From assembly GCA_005883625.1 (NCBI GenBank), contig VBDU01000096.1:1-55074 (forward strand): a DNA stretch of 55,074 nucleotides, given 5' to 3'. The stretch comes from Chloroflexota bacterium. GTDB lineage: Bacteria; Chloroflexota; Limnocylindria; P2-11E. The position numbers and the translations under genes are program-made. Each line of letters starts with the position of its first letter. The first letter of the stretch is position 1. Shown here piece after piece: positions 42,472 to 49,683 of this stretch. Under the pieces are notes generated by a model that saw only the letters and a list, made by a program, of their open reading frames with translations, was not told the DNA's origin and ran no database searches.

Positions 42472-43404
42472 TTCTCAGGCACCCGCATGCCCATGATCCC
42501 CGTTGGACGGAAGACGAGCGTCAGGATGAGGATCGCGAAGATCACGACGTCGGTCCAGGCGGAGTCGAAGTAGCCGTCCCAGAACGAACGGATGATCCCG
42601 ATGAACATCCCGCCGATCGCAGCGCCGTAGATGTTGCCGATCCCGCCGAATACGGCGGCGGTGAACGCAAAGAGGCCCGCGGAGAAGCCGAGGTCGAACA
42701 CGGACGTGTTGTAGTAGAGCCCGAACATCGTCCCGCCGGCGCCGGCGAGGACGGCGCCGATGAAAAACGTGGCGGCGATCGTCTGGTCGATGTCGATCCC
42801 CATGAGGAGCGCCGCATCGCGATCCTGCGCGGTCGCCCGCATCGCCTTGCCGAGGCGCGTCCGGTCCACGAACAGTGCGAGCGCGACCATGAGGACGACC
42901 GCGATGACGAGGACGACGACCTCCTTGACGCCCAGCGTGGCGCCGAAGATCTGGACGCCCGCGCTCGGCAGGATGTCCGGGTAGTGGACGTTCGAGGGTC
43001 CTTTCCAGAGGAAGAGCACGCCTTCAAGGAACGAACACGACCACGAGCGCGAGGGCGGTGCCGGGACCGAACGCCTGGCCTTCGGCCAGGCCGAAGATCG
43101 GGATGAGCGAAGCGGAGAGGAAGGTCCCGAAGGCGAAGACGTCGCCATGCGCGAAATTGATGAGCTCGATGATGCCGTAGACCATCGTGTAGCCGAGCGC
43201 GATGAGCGCGTAGATCCCGCCGTTCGCCAGCGCGAAGGCGAGGATCTGCAGGAAGAACGAGGCGCCCTGGTCGTAGATCCGCTGAATGAGCAGGATGCCG
43301 AAGAGCGCGACGAGCAGGACGAGCCCGGCGTTGAGGATGAGGCCGGTGCCGCCGCTCCGCAGCAGGCTTCGCCGCTGTCTGATCGCCTCCCCGATGGTCC
43401 CCAT
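42468..43404 (-). pseudogene. livH: branched-chain amino acid ABC permease LivH, frameshifted and internally deleted
   Basis: The N-terminal half (43404 to about 43024) reads FALANGGIYALIALGYTMVYGIIELINFAHGDVFAFGTF, then ends GTALALVVVFVP at a stop. The C-terminal half resumes in another frame near 43030 with FLEGVLFLWKGPSNV and continues RLGKAMRATAQDRDAALLMGID and FTAAVFGGIGNIYGAAIGG to the end. The usual ~40 residues between them, including the ERVAYRPLR motif, are missing. This is therefore a deletion that also shifts the frame. It may be a genuine loss or an assembly error. Without it the LivFGMJ set cannot form a heterodimeric permease. Confidence 0.85.
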
Positions 43405-43428
43405 TCGTCCCGCCTCTAACAGTAGAAA

Positions 43429-43452
43429 GAGGGGGCGCTCGCGCGCCCCCTC
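43429..43452 (-). terminator. hairpin between livJ and livH
   Basis: A 10-bp perfect stem, 43429-43438 with 43443-43452, and a 4-nt loop. On the minus strand it is followed by a short T-rich run (TTTCT). It lies 23 nt after the livJ stop and should limit read-through into livHMGF, giving more binding protein than permease. Confidence 0.75.
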
Positions 43453-43474
43453 TTCTTGTCCACCTAGCTCAGGG

Positions 43475-44725
43475 TCACTGACCGACCGAGAACTGTTTCA
43501 CGAACGACCAGTCGCCACCCTTGTATTGGTAGAACGCCATGGTCGCGGACGTCGGGTCGCCGTTCTTGTCGAAGCTGTAGGTGCCGGTGGAGAGCTTGAG
43601 GCCCTTCGTGTCCTGGACCGCCTGGACCACCTGGTCGCGGGTCGGCATCTTGCCGCCGGCCAGGTCGATGGCTCGACCGATCGCATCGAGCAGGATCTTG
43701 GCGCAGTCGTAGCCCGGGAAGGTGTAGGCCCCGAGGTCTTCCTTCTGCGTGAACTTCGCCTTGAAGTCGTCGATGAGCGCCTTGTTCGCCGGGTCCTGAG
43801 CCGCCTCGGCGGCGGCATTGGTGAAGTACATATTCGCGGTGGCGTTGTCGCCTGCGTCCTTGATGCACTGCGTGTCGCCGATGCCATCCGGGCCGAGGTA
43901 CGGGATGTCGGTCGTGAAGATGCTCTTCATCTGGGCGCGCGGGATGCAGCCCTTCGTGGCGGAGGTCGCGCCAGCGTAGATCGCCTGGGCCCCTGCGTCC
44001 TTCGCGCGCTGCAGGAACGGCCGGAAGTCGTTCGTGCTCTTCACATCGAAGTCCTGGCGCACGACGACCTGCCCGCCTTTGGCCTGGATGCGCTTGCCGA
44101 AGTTGTCGGCCACGCCTTTGCCGAAGGTCTCGTTGTCCGACCAGACGGCGACCTTCGTCGCCTTGAGGGTGTCGATCGAGAAGTCCGCCATCGCCGGGCC
44201 CTGCACCGTGTCAGGCGCCGCGATGCGGAAGTAGTTGTTCTTCCCGGTGGGCCGGAGCGCCGCCGGCTTGGGGTCGCAGTACGGGAAGTCCTGGGTCAGG
44301 CACTCGTTCGTGTTCGACGGGCTGATCATCACGAGGCTCGCGCGGTTCGCGACGGGGATGGTCGCGCGCGCGACGTTCGAGTTGAACGGCCCGACGACGC
44401 CGAGGACCTTGGTGTTACCGACCATGTCGGTAAAGTTCTGCGCGCCCTTTTGCGGGTCGTGCACGCCGTTCACCGCGTCGTCGTATGGCTTGTGCGTGAT
44501 CTTGAAGCCCTTGATGTTGCCGTTGAGCTGGACCGCGTACGCGACGCCCGCCTCCGGGCCGCGGCCGCTCGCGCGGTCGGCGCCCGATGTCGGGAAGTTG
44601 CTCGCGATGATGATCTCGCCCTTGTCGGCACCACCGCCGCTCGATGGGGCCGCCTGCCCACATGCGGCCGCGACGATCGCGATGCCGGCGAGGATCGCCG
44701 TCGCCGAAAGCCAACGTCTGTGCAT
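43475..44725 (-). CDS. livJ: branched-chain amino acid ABC substrate-binding lipoprotein
   Basis: A 416-residue periplasmic-binding-type protein with a lipoprotein signal (about 1-22) and lipobox ending AAAC. Peripla_BP_6 features: EIIIASNFPTSGADRASGRGPEAGVAYAV, then VLGVVGPFNSNVARATIPVANRASLVMISPSNT, VAVWSDNETFGKGVADNFGKRI and a C-terminal domain with GAYTFPGYDCAKILLDAI. It delivers ligand to LivHM. The lipid anchor would be added by the Lgt enzymes in this window. It has its own promoter and GGGAGG Shine-Dalgarno. Confidence 0.92.
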   Translation of the reverse strand: MHRRWLSATAILAGIAIVAAACGQAAPSSGGGADKGEIIIASNFPTSGADRASGRGPEAGVAYAVQLNGNIKGFKITHKPYDDAVNGVHDPQKGAQNFTDMVGNTKVLGVVGPFNSNVARATIPVANRASLVMISPSNTNECLTQDFPYCDPKPAALRPTGKNNYFRIAAPDTVQGPAMADFSIDTLKATKVAVWSDNETFGKGVADNFGKRIQAKGGQVVVRQDFDVKSTNDFRPFLQRAKDAGAQAIYAGATSATKGCIPRAQMKSIFTTDIPYLGPDGIGDTQCIKDAGDNATANMYFTNAAAEAAQDPANKALIDDFKAKFTQKEDLGAYTFPGYDCAKILLDAIGRAIDLAGGKMPTRDQVVQAVQDTKGLKLSTGTYSFDKNGDPTSATMAFYQYKGGDWSFVKQFSVGQ

Positions 44726-44811
44726 GGTTCCTCCCTACAACGCGATTTTTTCCGACCGCGGGCCTCTCGCGCTTTCCCCACGCGCGGGTACGGGCCCGCG
44801 TTGATCGAGTG

Positions 44812-44840
44812 AGCCTAGGAGCCAACCGCGCGGGCGTCAA
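44812..44840 (-). promoter_or_regulatory. sigma-70 promoter for livJ
   Basis: On the minus strand TTGACG (44840-44835), a 17-nt spacer, and TAGGCT (44817-44812) lie about 85 nt upstream of the livJ ATG. The promoter begins just after the stop of the gene at 44853. Confidence 0.55.
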
Positions 44841-44852
44841 TCAAACGGCGGC

Positions 44853-46067
44853 CTATCCGAGGAGGCGCGAGAAGATCCAGTGCCCGCCGCGTGCCTGCAC
44901 CGCGGTGTGCGTGATCGCGGTCGTCTCGCCGTCGCCGTCGAGGCTCCACGTCCCGAGCAGGCCGGCATAGCCCTTCGCGACGTCGCGCAGCGCCTGCAGC
45001 ATCCGTTCGCGATCGGTCGCGCCATCACCCGCGCGTCGCGCCGCCGCGATGGCGAGCGTCGCCGCGTCGTACGCGTAGACCGCATAGGGGTGGGGCTCGC
45101 TTCCGTAGCGGGCCTCGTACCGCTCCAGCCACCCTCGCGTGTCGCCCGTGTAGCGATCGAGCGGGACCCCGGGGAACATCGCGTACATCCCTTCGGCGGC
45201 GGCCCCTGCCGCCTTCAGGAAGTCGTCCGAGGTGAGCGCGTCGAGCCCCATGAGCGTGGCGCTCGGGAGCGCCGTGCGCAGGTGGGTCACGATCTTCGCG
45301 GCCTCGCCCTCGTCGAGCGCGACGAGGAGGACCGCGCCCGGGCTGGTCGCGGCGACGCGTTTGGCGACCTGCACCGGGTCGTCGCCTTTCGCGGCCCGCT
45401 CGCGTCCGGTGACGCGGAGTCCGGCGGCCGGCGCGCGCGCGGCGAATGCATCCGCGATCGGCGTCGCGTAGGTCGTGCCGTCGTCCACGACCGCGACGGC
45501 ACCGTGGCCGAGCGCGCTCAGCCAGCGCGCCGCCGCCTCGGCCTGAGCGAGCTCGCTCGGGATCAGGCGGAACGTCGTTCGCGCGCCGGTGGGGGAGTAG
45601 CGCGCGTCTCTCGTGAGATCGGGTCCGCGATCGGCCGGCGCGAGCAGCGCGAGCTTGGCGCGGTTGAGCACGAGCGCCACGGCGCGGGTGGCGGTCCGGC
45701 TCGAGGCGCCGACGAACGCGATCGCGGTCTTGTCCGCGCCGGCGCGGTCGGCGTTCGCGCCGGCGGCGCTCGTGTCGGGCTTGCCGTCGGCGCCCGCGTC
45801 GTTGAGCGGGACGTAGCGGAGCGCGAACCGTCCCGCCCTGGCGTCGGCATCCTCCACGGCGAGCGCGATCGCGTTCTCGAACGAGCGGCTCGCGCTCGAC
45901 CACGAGCCGGCCTCGGTGAAGGACGAGTAGAGCGTGAGCGTGTCGGCGGGCGCCGGAGGCGCGGGCGCTCGGAACAGCGGCGCGGTGCTCGTGGCCGCCG
46001 CGACGACGAGGACGAGCGCGCTCGCGACGACGGCGAACGCGAGCGGCCGGCCCCGGCGCCGGGTCAG
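44853..46067 (-). CDS. Peripla_BP-like solute-binding protein, probable CTG start
   Basis: A 404-residue protein from CTG 46067, which overlaps the preceding gene's stop as CTGA. Only that start includes the basic N-terminus and span LTRRRGRPLAFAVVASALVLVV. The first ATG (45857) would start 70 codons later, mid-domain. It has the receptor-like ligand-binding core: ADTLTLYSSFTEAG, IAFVGASSRTATRAVALVLNRAKLALLAPADRG, then LGHGAVAVVDDGTTYATPIADAFA, VLLVALDEGEAAKIVTHL and HPYAVYAYDAATLAI. A low-complexity Ala/Gly/Asp insertion separates the first two strands. It lies in an operon with the sulfite-oxidase-like gene, and its relation to the liv genes is unclear. Confidence 0.78.
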   Translation of the reverse strand: MTRRRGRPLAFAVVASALVLVVAAATSTAPLFRAPAPPAPADTLTLYSSFTEAGSWSSASRSFENAIALAVEDADARAGRFALRYVPLNDAGADGKPDTSAAGANADRAGADKTAIAFVGASSRTATRAVALVLNRAKLALLAPADRGPDLTRDARYSPTGARTTFRLIPSELAQAEAAARWLSALGHGAVAVVDDGTTYATPIADAFAARAPAAGLRVTGRERAAKGDDPVQVAKRVAATSPGAVLLVALDEGEAAKIVTHLRTALPSATLMGLDALTSDDFLKAAGAAAEGMYAMFPGVPLDRYTGDTRGWLERYEARYGSEPHPYAVYAYDAATLAIAAARRAGDGATDRERMLQALRDVAKGYAGLLGTWSLDGDGETTAITHTAVQARGGHWIFSRLLG

Positions 46068-47551
46068 CGCACGACCACGCTGATGCGATGCAGCCCGGTG
46101 GCGCCGTCGGGGAACGAATCGCGTTCGGTCGGATCCTGCACGGCGCCGTCACCGTCGATCGCCCGGACGCGCACGTCGTACGTCCCCGCCGCGGGCGGCG
46201 TCCACGCGAAGCGGAAGGGTGCCCAGGCGTCGTTCGGGAGGACGCGCGCGACACGCGCGTCCTGCCAGGTCGCGCCGCCGTCGAACGAGAGCTGCACGCC
46301 CTTGACGCCGCGCGAGCCGGCGTACGCGATGCCGCCGACGTCGACGAGGACGCCCGCCCCCACGGTCTCGCCCTCGGTCGGACGATCCATACGCGAGAAG
46401 GTGCGCACGAACGCGTCCTTGTTCCAGCCGCGGACCTCCCAGTAGCCGTCATAGGGCTCGGTCACGGGCCGGATCGCGGTGAGCCACTTCGGCTGCTTCA
46501 TCCCGTAGCGGCCCGCGAGCACGAGGCGCGCCGGAAACCCGTGCTGGCGGGCGAGCGGCTCTCCGTCCAGCGTGACCGCCACGAGCGTCGTCGGGTCGAG
46601 CGCGGCGGCGAGTGGCAGGCTCTCGGTGTAACCGTCCGCGCAGGTGAAGCGGACCTCGCTCGTGTCGGCGTCCAGGCCGGCGCGCATGAGAAGGTCCGCG
46701 AGCGGCACGCCGCCGAAGACGCCGGTGCTGATGTACTCGCCGCCGATCGGATTGCTGATGCACGCGAGGGTGCGCGGCCGCGCCGCGGCCGCGAGCCCGC
46801 GGAGCTCGTCGTACCCGATCGCGAAAGGACGCAGCCCCTGGACCTGGAGGCGCCAGTCGGCGGCCGCGATGACCGGATCGTCGATGTCGTTCTTCGAGAC
46901 GACGTAGAAGTCCTTCGTGTTGGTGAGCCCGGTGCCCGCGTCGTAGGTGCCAGCGAGCGTCGTGCCCGGAGAGACCAGCCAGCGCGCCGGGCCGGCGTTC
47001 GCCGCCGACACGAAACGGCCGCCGAGGTAGGTGAGCAGCCAGGCGCCGCCGAAGACGCCCGCCGCGTACACGACACGCCGGCGCATGGCGCTCGTCGCGG
47101 TCTCGACACGGTGGCCGAGCGCGAGCTCGAGCAGGATCGCGAACGCGCTCCACTGCGCCACGGTCACCAGCGCGATCGCGCTCCCGGACGCGGTCGCGAG
47201 GCCCGCGAGCGGCAGCGTGAGGAGCGACAGGGCCGCGGCCACGACGAGCGGGCGGCGCCTCGTCGCGGGCCGTGCGTCCGCCAGCGCGCCGGCGAGCGCG
47301 CCGCCCGCGACGAGCGCCAGAGCGGATCCCGTGACGAGCAAGGGCCGGCCGAGCGATTGGAGGCGGTCGAGCAGGAACCCGAAGATCGCGCCCGGGACGA
47401 CGAGGGTGAACGCGTCCGCCGCCGCATCCGGCAGCGTCGGCAGCCCGGCGAGGAGTCGCAGCGCGAATCCCGTCGCTACGACGGCGGCCGCGGCCGCGAG
47501 ACCGGCGAGCGCTCCCTGGCGCGTCATACGAGGCTGTCGCACGTCCGTCAT
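46064..47551 (-). CDS. membrane-anchored sulfite-oxidase-like molybdopterin protein
   Basis: A 495-residue protein. The first ~190 residues hold five or six spans. The Moco domain starts near 220 with DFYVVSKNDIDDPVIAAADWRLQVQG. The molybdenum-ligating cysteine is in LACISNPIGGEYISTGVFGGVPLADLL. YGMKQPKWLTAIRPVTEPYDGYWEVRGWNKDAFVRTFSRMD then leads to the dimerisation-type C-terminus GVQLSFDGGATWQDARV and PFRFAWTPPAAGTYDVRVRAIDG. Canonical sulfite-oxidase fold, without a haem domain. The reaction is an oxidation or reduction of a small anion, not defined here. ATG 47551 is divergent from the DM13 gene. Confidence 0.85.
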   Translation of the reverse strand: MTDVRQPRMTRQGALAGLAAAAAVVATGFALRLLAGLPTLPDAAADAFTLVVPGAIFGFLLDRLQSLGRPLLVTGSALALVAGGALAGALADARPATRRRPLVVAAALSLLTLPLAGLATASGSAIALVTVAQWSAFAILLELALGHRVETATSAMRRRVVYAAGVFGGAWLLTYLGGRFVSAANAGPARWLVSPGTTLAGTYDAGTGLTNTKDFYVVSKNDIDDPVIAAADWRLQVQGLRPFAIGYDELRGLAAAARPRTLACISNPIGGEYISTGVFGGVPLADLLMRAGLDADTSEVRFTCADGYTESLPLAAALDPTTLVAVTLDGEPLARQHGFPARLVLAGRYGMKQPKWLTAIRPVTEPYDGYWEVRGWNKDAFVRTFSRMDRPTEGETVGAGVLVDVGGIAYAGSRGVKGVQLSFDGGATWQDARVARVLPNDAWAPFRFAWTPPAAGTYDVRVRAIDGDGAVQDPTERDSFPDGATGLHRISVVVR

Positions 47552-47568
47552 GAGGCGCCTCTCACAAT
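47552..47568 (+). promoter_or_regulatory. divergent promoter region with palindrome
   Basis: The 10-bp palindrome GAGGCGCCTC (47552-47561) is followed by CACAAT (47563-47568), a possible -10 that would start DM13 transcription about 3 nt before its ATG (near-leaderless). Only 26 nt separate the two divergent start codons, so both promoters share this stretch. Confidence 0.38.
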
Positions 47569-47577
47569 AGGTCGGCC

Positions 47578-48123
47578 ATGACGACGTTCCTTGCCGGTCA
47601 TCCGTATCGGATCGGTGCCGCCGCGATCGGCTTCGCGGCCGCGGCGGTGCTCGCTTGGTACCTGGGGTCGCCGCTCTTCATCCGTACGTATACGAACGAG
47701 GCCCTTCCGGCGGTCAGCGCGGCGCCGAGCGCCGCCGCTGCCGCGACCGCGGCCGCAACGGCCCCCGCGACGGCGGCGCAGCCGGTCGCGCGGGTCGTCG
47801 CGGCGGGAGAGCTCCAGTTCGTCGACTCGATCCACAACGGAATGGGGCCGGTCCAGCTCGTCGCGCTCGGCGACCAGCGCTTCGTCCGGTTCGATGGGGT
47901 GGCGATCACGAACGCCCCGGACGTGCACGTGTACCTGGCGAAGGAGACCGGCGGGAAGTGGTCGGACGCGACCAGCCTCTACCTCGGCCCGCTCAAAGCG
48001 ACGAACGGCTCCTTCAACTACGAGCTGCCCTCCGGCTCCGCGGCCGCGGATTACCGGAGCGTCGTCGTGTGGTGCCGCCAGTTCCGCGTCCTCATCACGT
48101 GGGCCGACCTCAAAGTCGCCTGA
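47578..48123 (+). CDS. DM13 domain protein with membrane anchor
   Basis: A 181-residue protein: one N-terminal span (IGAAAIGFAAAAVLAWYLG), an Ala-rich linker, then a DM13 domain from about residue 85: GELQFVDSIHNGMGPVQLVALGDQRFVRFDGVAITNAPDVHVYLAKE, and NYELPSGSAAADYRSVVVWCRQFRVLITWADL with the single conserved cysteine. DM13 domains are thought to take part in extracytoplasmic electron transfer. Adjacent to the sulfite-oxidase-like gene, it may be its redox partner. The stop overlaps the nth start (TGATG). Confidence 0.8.
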   Translation: MTTFLAGHPYRIGAAAIGFAAAAVLAWYLGSPLFIRTYTNEALPAVSAAPSAAAAATAAATAPATAAQPVARVVAAGELQFVDSIHNGMGPVQLVALGDQRFVRFDGVAITNAPDVHVYLAKETGGKWSDATSLYLGPLKATNGSFNYELPSGSAAADYRSVVVWCRQFRVLITWADLKVA

Positions 48124-48869
48124 TGCCGGCCCGCACGGGTGCGAAGAGGCCGCGCGCAGCCGCGAAGGCGGCCCGCCCGCCGGATCCGGCGCTCCGCGGG
48201 CGCGCCGCCGCGATCCTCGCCCGGCTCGCGAAGGCCTATCCCGACTGGGGCCCCACGCTCGAGTTCTCGAGCCCGCTCGAGCTGCTCGTCGCGACCATCC
48301 TCGCCGCGCAGGCGCAGGACGAGCGCATCAACCAGGTGACGCGCGGGCTCTTTCACAAATACAGGACCGCCGCCGACTACGCCGCCGCGCCGCCGGGCGA
48401 GCTCGAGCGCGACATCAAGGCGACCGGCTTCTACAACCAGAAGGCCAAGGCGCTTCGCGCGATGGCGCGTGGGCTCCTCGACGGGCACGGCGGCGAGGTC
48501 CCGAGCGAGATGGACGCCCTCACGAAGCTCCACGGCGTCGGTCGGAAGACCGCCTCGATCGTCCTCGGCGCCGCTTTCGGTATCCCCTCGGTAGCGGTCG
48601 ACCGCCATGTTGCCCGCGTGGCCGGTCGGCTGCGCCTCTCGAGGGCGACCGACCCCGATCGGATCGAGGAGGACCTGCGGGGGGTCTATCCGAAAAAGGA
48701 CTGGGTGAGGGCGACCTGGTGCCTGGTCCTCCACGGACGACGCATCTGCCGACCGACGCCGCTCTGCCCCGAGTGTCCGGTCATCGCGCTCTGTCCGTAC
48801 CCGAAGAAGACGAAGCCCCCGCGAGCCACCCCGCGACCGAGCCGACCGCGAGCAGGGCGAGGTCGCTGA
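48123..48869 (+). CDS. nth: endonuclease III, copy 1
   Basis: A 248-residue base excision glycosylase/AP lyase. Core: PLELLVATILAAQAQDERINQVTRGLF, helix-hairpin-helix LHGVGRKTASIVLGAAF with the catalytic lysine, SVAVDRHVARVAGRL with the catalytic aspartate, and the [4Fe-4S] loop CRPTPLCPECPVIALC (Cx6Cx2Cx5C). The N-terminal 35 residues and C-terminal 30 are basic and likely disordered. It removes oxidised pyrimidines. The DM13 gene overlaps at its start; the 3' end overlaps the opposite-strand membrane protein. Confidence 0.93.
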   Translation: MPARTGAKRPRAAAKAARPPDPALRGRAAAILARLAKAYPDWGPTLEFSSPLELLVATILAAQAQDERINQVTRGLFHKYRTAADYAAAPPGELERDIKATGFYNQKAKALRAMARGLLDGHGGEVPSEMDALTKLHGVGRKTASIVLGAAFGIPSVAVDRHVARVAGRLRLSRATDPDRIEEDLRGVYPKKDWVRATWCLVLHGRRICRPTPLCPECPVIALCPYPKKTKPPRATPRPSRPRAGRGR

Positions 48870-49176
48870 CGAAGATCGCGATCGTGTCGGCGAAGGCGCC
48901 GTCGGTCGGTCCGAGCGGGCCGGGAGCGATGCCCATGGCCTCGCCGATCACGTAGCCCGCGCCGACGAGCGCGCCGTGGTACAGCGGCGCCCGGATGGCC
49001 CGTTTTCCGGCCAAATATGCGCCCAGGGCGATACCAAAGATCGGTGCAGCGAGGCCAAAGATCGGAGCGCCGGTCTGGGCGACGATGCGGCCCGCGATCC
49101 CGACCGCGACCGCGATCGCGACGCCGAGCGCGATCGCGCGCCAGTCGCTCCGTGGCCTCGTGCCCTGCCGCTCGAT
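48781..49176 (-). CDS. small multi-span membrane protein; 5' end unresolved
   Basis: The frame ending at 48781 codes for a TIGR04086/DUF3792-like membrane protein: AIALGVAIAVAVGIAGRIVAQTGAPIFGLAAPIFGIALGAYLAGKRAIRAPLYHG-like text, where GAYLAGKRA and LYHGALVGAGYVIGEAMG are the family-like core. A final span follows. The only standard start in frame (TTG 49014) would cut off the first spans, and upstream there is no ATG, GTG, TTG or CTG before an in-frame TGA. ATC 49176, giving IERQGTRPRSDWRAIALGV, is listed as the most natural protein start. A frameshift is the alternative. It overlaps nth at the 3' end by 89 nt. Confidence 0.5.
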   Translation of the reverse strand: MERQGTRPRSDWRAIALGVAIAVAVGIAGRIVAQTGAPIFGLAAPIFGIALGAYLAGKRAIRAPLYHGALVGAGYVIGEAMGIAPGPLGPTDGAFADTIAIFVSDLALLAVGSVAGWLAGASSSSGTDRAR

Positions 49177-49254
49177 GCGGCGAGCGTATCGCCCAAAAAG
49201 AAACCGATCCGCGAGGCCTACGCGGATCGGCGGGATCGCGAAAGGTGCCGGACT

Positions 49255-49285
49255 AAAACGAAGGCGACGACATCACGTCGTCGCC
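49255..49285 (-). terminator. intrinsic terminator of the lysine-rich micro-unit
   Basis: GGCGACGAC and GTCGTCGCC form a 9-bp perfect stem (49263-49271 with 49277-49285) with a 5-nt loop. On the minus strand the hairpin is followed by TTCGTTTT. It begins 12 nt after the micro-ORF stop. Confidence 0.85.
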
Positions 49286-49296
49286 ACTACGACGAC

Positions 49297-49350
49297 CTAC
49301 TTCTTCTTCTTGGAGCTCTTCTTCTTCGATGACTTCTTCTTCGCTGGCAT
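49297..49350 (-). CDS. 17-residue lysine/serine micro-protein
   Basis: ATG 49350 to TAG 49297 encodes MPAKKKSSKKKSSKKKK. It has 11 lysines and 4 serines in a KKKSS repeat, so it is strongly basic and has no hydrophobic residue apart from Met, Pro and Ala. It would bind nucleic acid, polyphosphate or ribosomes by charge; no family is recognised. It is preceded by an extended Shine-Dalgarno, an optimally spaced promoter and followed by a terminator, so it forms a complete one-gene unit. The unit lies downstream of rsrA and upstream of the membrane protein on the same strand. An alternative is that the transcript itself is a short regulatory RNA. Confidence 0.7.
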   Translation of the reverse strand: MPAKKKSSKKKSSKKKK

Positions 49351-49354
49351 CAGT

Positions 49355-49366
49355 GGATCACCTCCT
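49355..49366 (-). promoter_or_regulatory. extended Shine-Dalgarno, 12 nt complementary to the 16S 3' end
   Basis: On the minus strand the leader reads AGGAGGTGATCC, complementary over 12 nt to the conserved 16S tail GGATCACCTCCT. The AGGAGG core lies 10 nt before the ATG at 49350. Typical sites in this window match 4-7 nt, with the RDD gene next at about 9. Confidence 0.85.
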
Positions 49367-49385
49367 CCTGGCCACGCATTGTGGG

Positions 49386-49416
49386 TATATAGACACACTC
49401 GCGTCGCAAATGTCAA
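49386..49416 (-). promoter_or_regulatory. near-consensus promoter of the lysine-rich micro-unit
   Basis: On the minus strand TTGACA (49416-49411) is followed by overlapping -10 candidates TCTATA (49393-49388, 17-nt spacer) and TATATA (49391-49386, 19-nt spacer). This is the best -35/-10 pair in the window. The expected transcript starts about 30 nt before the start codon. Confidence 0.75.
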
Positions 49417-49438
49417 CAGATGAAGGTGCCATGACCCC

Positions 49439-49678
49439 TCAGAGGGTCGGAGGGGATTCTTCCCGAAGTCGGCGGATGATCCGCTCGCGGAGCTCCGCCG
49501 GAGCGACGTCGGACGTGCCGCAATCGCGGACGATGCGGATAAAACGGGCCTCGAAGCGGAAGCTCTCGCCGCAATCGCCACAGTCCTTGAGGTGGGCCTT
49601 CATGTCCTCGAAGTCGACCGGGCCCAGCTCCTGGTCGAGGAAGGCGTAGAGCCGCTCGAGGCAGTCCCTGCAGTCCAT
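49439..49678 (-). CDS. rsrA: zinc-finger anti-sigma factor, RsrA-like
   Basis: A 79-residue protein with C3/C6, H29 and C33/C36 (HLKDCGDC), the Hx3Cx2C anti-sigma zinc motif of RsrA/ZAS proteins. DQELGPVDFEDMKAHL and FIRIVRDCGTSDVAPAELRERIIRRL follow. Oxidation of the cysteines would release SigR. ATG 49678 starts 5 nt after the sigma factor's stop. Pairing with a thiol-oxidative-stress sigma factor is the classic arrangement. Confidence 0.88.
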   Translation of the reverse strand: MDCRDCLERLYAFLDQELGPVDFEDMKAHLKDCGDCGESFRFEARFIRIVRDCGTSDVAPAELRERIIRRLREESPPTL

Positions 49679-49683
49679 CGCGT

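Noticed and set aside
49351..49371. 16S rRNA 3' end fragment on the plus strand
   Set aside because: The plus strand has GGATCACCTCCT, but the bases before it do not match the 16S tail, so it is better read as an extended Shine-Dalgarno on the minus strand.
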